Assembly (NCBI GenBank): GCA_900541685.1
Contig: UQKM01000037.1
Span: 1-7,263, forward strand
Origin: an uncultured Collinsella sp.
Lineage (GTDB): Bacteria; Actinomycetota; Coriobacteriia; Coriobacteriales; Coriobacteriaceae
DNA: 7,263 nt
Reading direction: 5' to 3'
Notes under the pieces: generated by a model
Databases searched by the model: none
Told to the model about the DNA's origin: nothing
Seen by the model: only the letters and a program-made list of their open reading frames with translations
Translations under genes and position numbers: made by a program
Shown here: positions 4,656-7,263 of the stretch, piece by piece
How positions within the stretch are numbered: position 1 is the first letter of the stretch
Layout: every line of letters starts with the position of its first letter

Positions 4656-7026
4656 CGACAACGCGCTGGTGGTGGCGCTCGACACATCGACCGACATGCT
4701 TGCCTGTGCGGCAAGCTGGATTGATGTGCAGACAGGCGAGGCAAAGCTGGCAAGTGGGGACCATCTGTGTCGCCGCCATGCCAACGTGGAGCTCGTGAAT
4801 ACTGTTGATGGCCTACTGAAGCAGACCGGCTTGGATCGTAGCGATGTCGGCTGTTATGTGGTTGGCCGCGGCCCGGGTTCGTTTACGGGCGTGCGTATCG
4901 GTATCTCCACCGCAAAGGGTCTGGCGCGTGGTGCCAACGTGCCTCTGCTCGGCGTGTCGACACTTGACGCTTGCGCCTGGACGGCATGGAAGGCCGGCGT
5001 ACGCGGCAAGCTTGGCGTTCTTGCCGACGCCATGCGCGGCGAGGTGTACCCGGCGCTGTATGTGCTGGGGGACGAGGGTCCCGAGCGTCTGTTTGAGCGC
5101 GAGCGCGTGGTCAAGGCCGCCGTGGCGCTTGATGAGTGGCGCCAGACCGCGGGCTGGGATCAGGTTCAGCTGACTGGTGACGGTCTCGTGCGTTATGGCA
5201 AGCTGCTGGGTGAGGACGAGACGGCGCGCTGCGTGGGGCGAGACCTGTGGTGGCCTTCGGGCGAGGGCCTGCTGATGGCGCACGCCGCAGGCGACGGCGA
5301 TCCGGCTCGCGTCTTGCCGATCTATACGCGCCTTTCGGACGCCGAGGAAAACGAGCGCAAGCGTCTGGGCCTTGCCGAGAGCGCGCAGAGTGAGGTGACA
5401 GGTGTTGCCGATGAGCTCGCCGGACGTCATCTGCAATTCCGCCCCATGGGCGCGGCGGATGCCGAGGGTGCGAGCACGTTGGAAACCACCTGCTTTGAAG
5501 GCGCCGGACACGAGGCGTGGACGCCGGGCATGTTCCTGTCCGAGCTGGGCGAGGGCGTTGCCGCTCCGCGTAGCTGGTGGGTGGCGCACGACGACGGCCG
5601 TCTACTAGGTCTTGCCGGCGGTATGGTCGTCGACGGGGACGTGCAGATTATGGACGTTGCCGTCGATCCGGCGCATCGACGCGAGGGCATCGCCCGCAAG
5701 CTGCTGTCGCACGTGAGCTATGACGCGCAGATGCTCGGCTGCACTACGGCTTCGCTTGAGGTTGAGGACGGCAACGAGGGCGCAATGGCACTCTATACCG
5801 CCCTAGGCTTTACCGAGGCGGGTCGTCGCCGTGGCTACTACGGTGCCGGCAAGGATGCCATCGTCATGACGGCACCGCTGCCCCTGGTGCTTCCTCTCGA
5901 CAATGCCTCGCCCGAGCCAACTGCTGCCGAGCAGCGCGCATGGCCGCTGCCCGCGCCCGAGCGCACCGTTGAGGAGCGTGCCGAAATCGAACGCCGTCGC
6001 CTGGTGCTTGCCATCGAGAGCTCCTGCGACGAGACGGCCGTGGCAATTATCGATGCGGACGGCAATATGCTGGCCAACCAGGTGTCGACGCAGATCGATT
6101 TTCATGCTCGCTTTGGCGGCGTGGTGCCCGAAATCGCCTCGCGCAAGCACGTTGAGGTCATCGTGAGCGTCGTGGACGCGGCGCTCGAGGACGCCGCAGC
6201 GTCGCTGGGCCTTACGGGCGGAGCTATTGCACCAAGTGAGCTTGCCGCCGTGGGCGTGACGCAAGGTCCTGGCCTGGTGGGTGCCCTGGTGGTGGGTGTC
6301 GCCTTTGCCAAGGGCTTTGCGTATGCTGCCGGCAAACCGCTGGTGTGCGTCAATCATCTGGAGGGCCACCTGTTTGCCAACCTGTTGGCGCAGCCCGACC
6401 TTAAGCCCCCGTTTATCTTTACGCTCGTTTCGGGCGGGCACACCATGCTCGTGCACGTAAAGGCATGGGGCGACTACGAAGTGCTTGGCGAGACGCTGGA
6501 CGACGCCGTGGGCGAAGCCTTCGACAAGGTGGCAAAGGCGCTGGGCCTTGGCTATCCCGGCGGCCCCATCATCTCCAAGCTTGCCGAGACGGGCAACCCC
6601 AAGGCGATCGATTTCCCCCGTGCGCTTAACAGCAGGGGGGACTATCGCTTCTCGCTTTCGGGCCTCAAGACGGCGGTGACGCTCTACATCGAGCAAGAGA
6701 CCAAGGCCGGGCGCACGATTCACCTGCCCGACCTAGCGGCCTCGTTTGAGGCGGCGGTCTTTGACGTGCAGTACAAGAAGGCAAAAAGCGCCCTGCATGC
6801 CACCGGGTGCAAGGAGTATTGCATCGGCGGCGGCGTCTCGGCCAATTCGCATCTGCGCGAGATGATGATCAAGAAGCTCGGGCGTCAGGGGATCCGCGTG
6901 ACGGTGCCGCCCTTGTCTGCCTGCACCGATAACGCCGCCATGATCGCGGAGGTCGCCCGCCGTAAATTCGACCGAGGTGAAATCTCGCTGTTCGACGTCG
7001 ACGCCGATCCAAACATGACGCTGTAG
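4642..7026 (+). CDS. tsaB/rimI/tsaD: Fused TsaB–RimI–TsaD: t6A37 transferase with an embedded ribosomal-protein N-acetyltransferase
   Basis: One 794-residue protein holds three enzymes that are usually separate. TsaB (about 8-240) shows ALDTSTD (12-18), GRGPGSFTGVRIGIS (75-89) and DAMRGEVYPALY (129-140). RimI (about 263-412) is a GNAT acetyltransferase: acetyl-CoA loop RREGIA (346-351), LEVEDGN with Glu 373, and ALYTALGF with Tyr 385; these correspond to the catalytic Glu and Tyr of E. coli RimI, which acetylates the N-terminus of ribosomal protein S18. TsaD (about 453-794) shows LAIESSCDETA (456-466), the metal-binding HLEGH (572-576), VSGGHT (596-601), ETLDDAVGEAFDKVAKALG (617-635), GGVSAN (730-735) and CTDNAAM (761-767). 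TsaB and TsaD form the transferase that puts threonylcarbamoyl on tRNA A37, with TsaE encoded just upstream. A Pro/Ala/Glu-rich linker (413-452) joins RimI to TsaD. All three catalytic sites look intact and no stop or frameshift lies between domains. The ribosome site is weak (AGGG at 4629-4632), so coupling to tsaE is likely. Confidence 0.96.
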   Translation: MSLHNDNALVVALDTSTDMLACAASWIDVQTGEAKLASGDHLCRRHANVELVNTVDGLLKQTGLDRSDVGCYVVGRGPGSFTGVRIGISTAKGLARGANVPLLGVSTLDACAWTAWKAGVRGKLGVLADAMRGEVYPALYVLGDEGPERLFERERVVKAAVALDEWRQTAGWDQVQLTGDGLVRYGKLLGEDETARCVGRDLWWPSGEGLLMAHAAGDGDPARVLPIYTRLSDAEENERKRLGLAESAQSEVTGVADELAGRHLQFRPMGAADAEGASTLETTCFEGAGHEAWTPGMFLSELGEGVAAPRSWWVAHDDGRLLGLAGGMVVDGDVQIMDVAVDPAHRREGIARKLLSHVSYDAQMLGCTTASLEVEDGNEGAMALYTALGFTEAGRRRGYYGAGKDAIVMTAPLPLVLPLDNASPEPTAAEQRAWPLPAPERTVEERAEIERRRLVLAIESSCDETAVAIIDADGNMLANQVSTQIDFHARFGGVVPEIASRKHVEVIVSVVDAALEDAAASLGLTGGAIAPSELAAVGVTQGPGLVGALVVGVAFAKGFAYAAGKPLVCVNHLEGHLFANLLAQPDLKPPFIFTLVSGGHTMLVHVKAWGDYEVLGETLDDAVGEAFDKVAKALGLGYPGGPIISKLAETGNPKAIDFPRALNSRGDYRFSLSGLKTAVTLYIEQETKAGRTIHLPDLAASFEAAVFDVQYKKAKSALHATGCKEYCIGGGVSANSHLREMMIKKLGRQGIRVTVPPLSACTDNAAMIAEVARRKFDRGEISLFDVDADPNMTL

Positions 7027-7090
7027 TCGTACGGGCAGCGCCGGGGACCTTTCTGTATCGATATAGCTTCTGGGCTGGATCGGCGTCGAC
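6997..7090. repeat. Perfect 15-nt inverted repeat straddling the tsaD stop codon
   Basis: GTCGACGCCGATCCA (6997-7011), in the last codons of the fusion gene, is exactly complementary to TGGATCGGCGTCGAC (7076-7090) in the downstream gap. The arms are 64 nt apart and enclose the stop codon (7024-7026). In RNA they could form a 15-bp stem whose loop holds the end of the reading frame. There is no T-run after the right arm, so it does not look like a standard terminator. It may be an mRNA 3'-end stabiliser or the trace of a small inverted duplication. Confidence 0.75.
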
Positions 7091-7095
7091 AGCGT

Positions 7096-7116
7096 CTGGC
7101 AAGGCTGACCTGCCGG
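7096..7116 (+). repeat. Imperfect hairpin in the post-tsaD gap
   Basis: CTGGCA (7096-7101) and GG (7103-7104) can pair with CC (7109-7110) and TGCCGG (7111-7116), with a bulged A at 7102, one G-U pair and loop CTGA. TTTT follows at 7124-7127, about 7 nt beyond the stem. This is a weak candidate for the operon terminator. Confidence 0.3.
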
Positions 7117-7159
7117 TGTCGAATTTTCGGCGTTCTTTAGCTGAAAGAAAAAGTTGGTG

Positions 7160-7181
7160 TGCGGAGCTTTGCTCCGCATTT
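7160..7181 (+). terminator. GC-rich hairpin, possible operon terminator
   Basis: TGCGGAGC (7160-7167) and GCTCCGCA (7171-7178) are perfectly complementary around loop TTT, giving an 8-bp stem. Only three T follow (7179-7181), so termination on the + strand would be weak. On the - strand the same stem is followed, after about 7 nt, by a T-rich tract (complement of AAAGAAAAA at 7144-7152), so it could act in both directions. It is the best terminator-like element after the fusion gene. Confidence 0.45.
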
Positions 7182-7245
7182 GGGATGGGAGCCCCTCGGG
7201 AGCGGGCGGGCGTATACAAGGTTTATCGCGAGTTCCGCACGAGCC

Positions 7246-7263
7246 GGAGAGCACTTAATGTGC
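7246..7263 (+). CDS. Possible start of the next gene (truncated by the window end)
   Basis: GGAGAG (7246-7251) lies 6 nt before ATG at 7258-7260, and the next codon is TGC (Cys). Two codons cannot identify a gene. Proteins that begin Met-Cys include glutamine amidotransferases whose Cys becomes the N-terminal nucleophile (GlmS, PurF, AsnB). glmS lies in the same wider neighbourhood in M. tuberculosis, so GlmS is a guess and nothing more. A weak -10-like TATACA at 7213-7218 has no matching -35 box. The same bases form a small palindrome, GCAC-TTAAT-GTGC (7251-7263). Confidence 0.25.

Noticed and set aside
5803..6723. Minus-strand open frame of 306 codons antisense to rimI–tsaD
   Set aside because: Fully antisense to well-conserved catalytic domains, with a His/Arg/Gly-rich composition typical of shadow frames.
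4642..7026. Three separate overlapping genes rather than a fusion
   Set aside because: The frame is open without interruption through all three domains, and there is no internal start with a ribosome site near the RimI or TsaD boundaries.
6733..7254. Minus-strand open frame of 173 codons covering the end of tsaD and the downstream gap
   Set aside because: Most of it lies antisense to the conserved TsaD C-terminus, it shows no recognisable motif, and no clear promoter or ribosome site is evident. It looks like a by-product of GC-biased codon use on the other strand.
7246..7263. CIRCE (HrcA) operator at the window end, which would suggest groES downstream as in M. tuberculosis
   Set aside because: The CIRCE half-site TTAGCACTC and its 9-nt spaced partner are not present; only a 4-nt GCAC/GTGC dyad is seen.

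Overview
The window is a compact housekeeping operon read entirely on the + strand, from a moderately GC-rich bacterium. The run nnr–alr–tsaE–tsaB–rimI–tsaD is an arrangement known from Actinomycetota; Mycobacterium tuberculosis has alr–tsaE–tsaB–rimI–tsaD in the same order. The one-piece TsaB–RimI–TsaD protein, together with good Shine-Dalgarno sites and a moderate GC content, suggests a gut Coriobacteriia such as a Collinsella relative. That placement is an inference from gene order and protein style, not from a database match.

Layout. Positions 1-60 look like the tail of a structured RNA, tentatively the 3' end of a 5S rRNA, followed by a very strong intrinsic terminator (65-95). A sigma70-type promoter (144-173) then starts the operon. 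The genes are: acpS (203-742), which activates acyl carrier protein and carries an unusual C-terminal tail; nnr (743-2359), a bifunctional NAD(P)HX epimerase/dehydratase; alr (2362-3507), alanine racemase; a family 4 iron-sulfur uracil-DNA glycosylase (3516-4136); tsaE (4149-4655); and a 794-codon gene (4642-7026) encoding TsaB, RimI and TsaD as one polypeptide. Gene gaps are 0, 2, 8 and 12 nt, and the last pair overlaps by 14 nt, so one coupled transcript is likely.

How the genes work together. The 3' half forms a t6A tRNA-modification module: TsaE is the ATPase, and TsaB and TsaD form the transferase that puts threonylcarbamoyl on A37 of ANN-decoding tRNAs. RimI, an N-alpha-acetyltransferase, is embedded between TsaB and TsaD. 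The enzyme that makes the threonylcarbamoyl-AMP donor (TsaC/Sua5) is not in the window. The 5' half serves lipid synthesis (AcpS), cofactor repair (Nnr) and peptidoglycan precursor supply (Alr), with a DNA repair enzyme placed between alr and tsaE.

After tsaD there are 237 nt with no convincing complete gene. They hold the right arm of a perfect 15-nt inverted repeat that straddles the tsaD stop codon, a perfect 8-bp GC-rich hairpin, and at the very edge a plausible ribosome site with an ATG-TGC start. I see no mobile element, CRISPR array, phage gene or tRNA. The most unusual items are the triple fusion, the AcpS tail and the inverted repeat; I find no evidence of a wholly new system.
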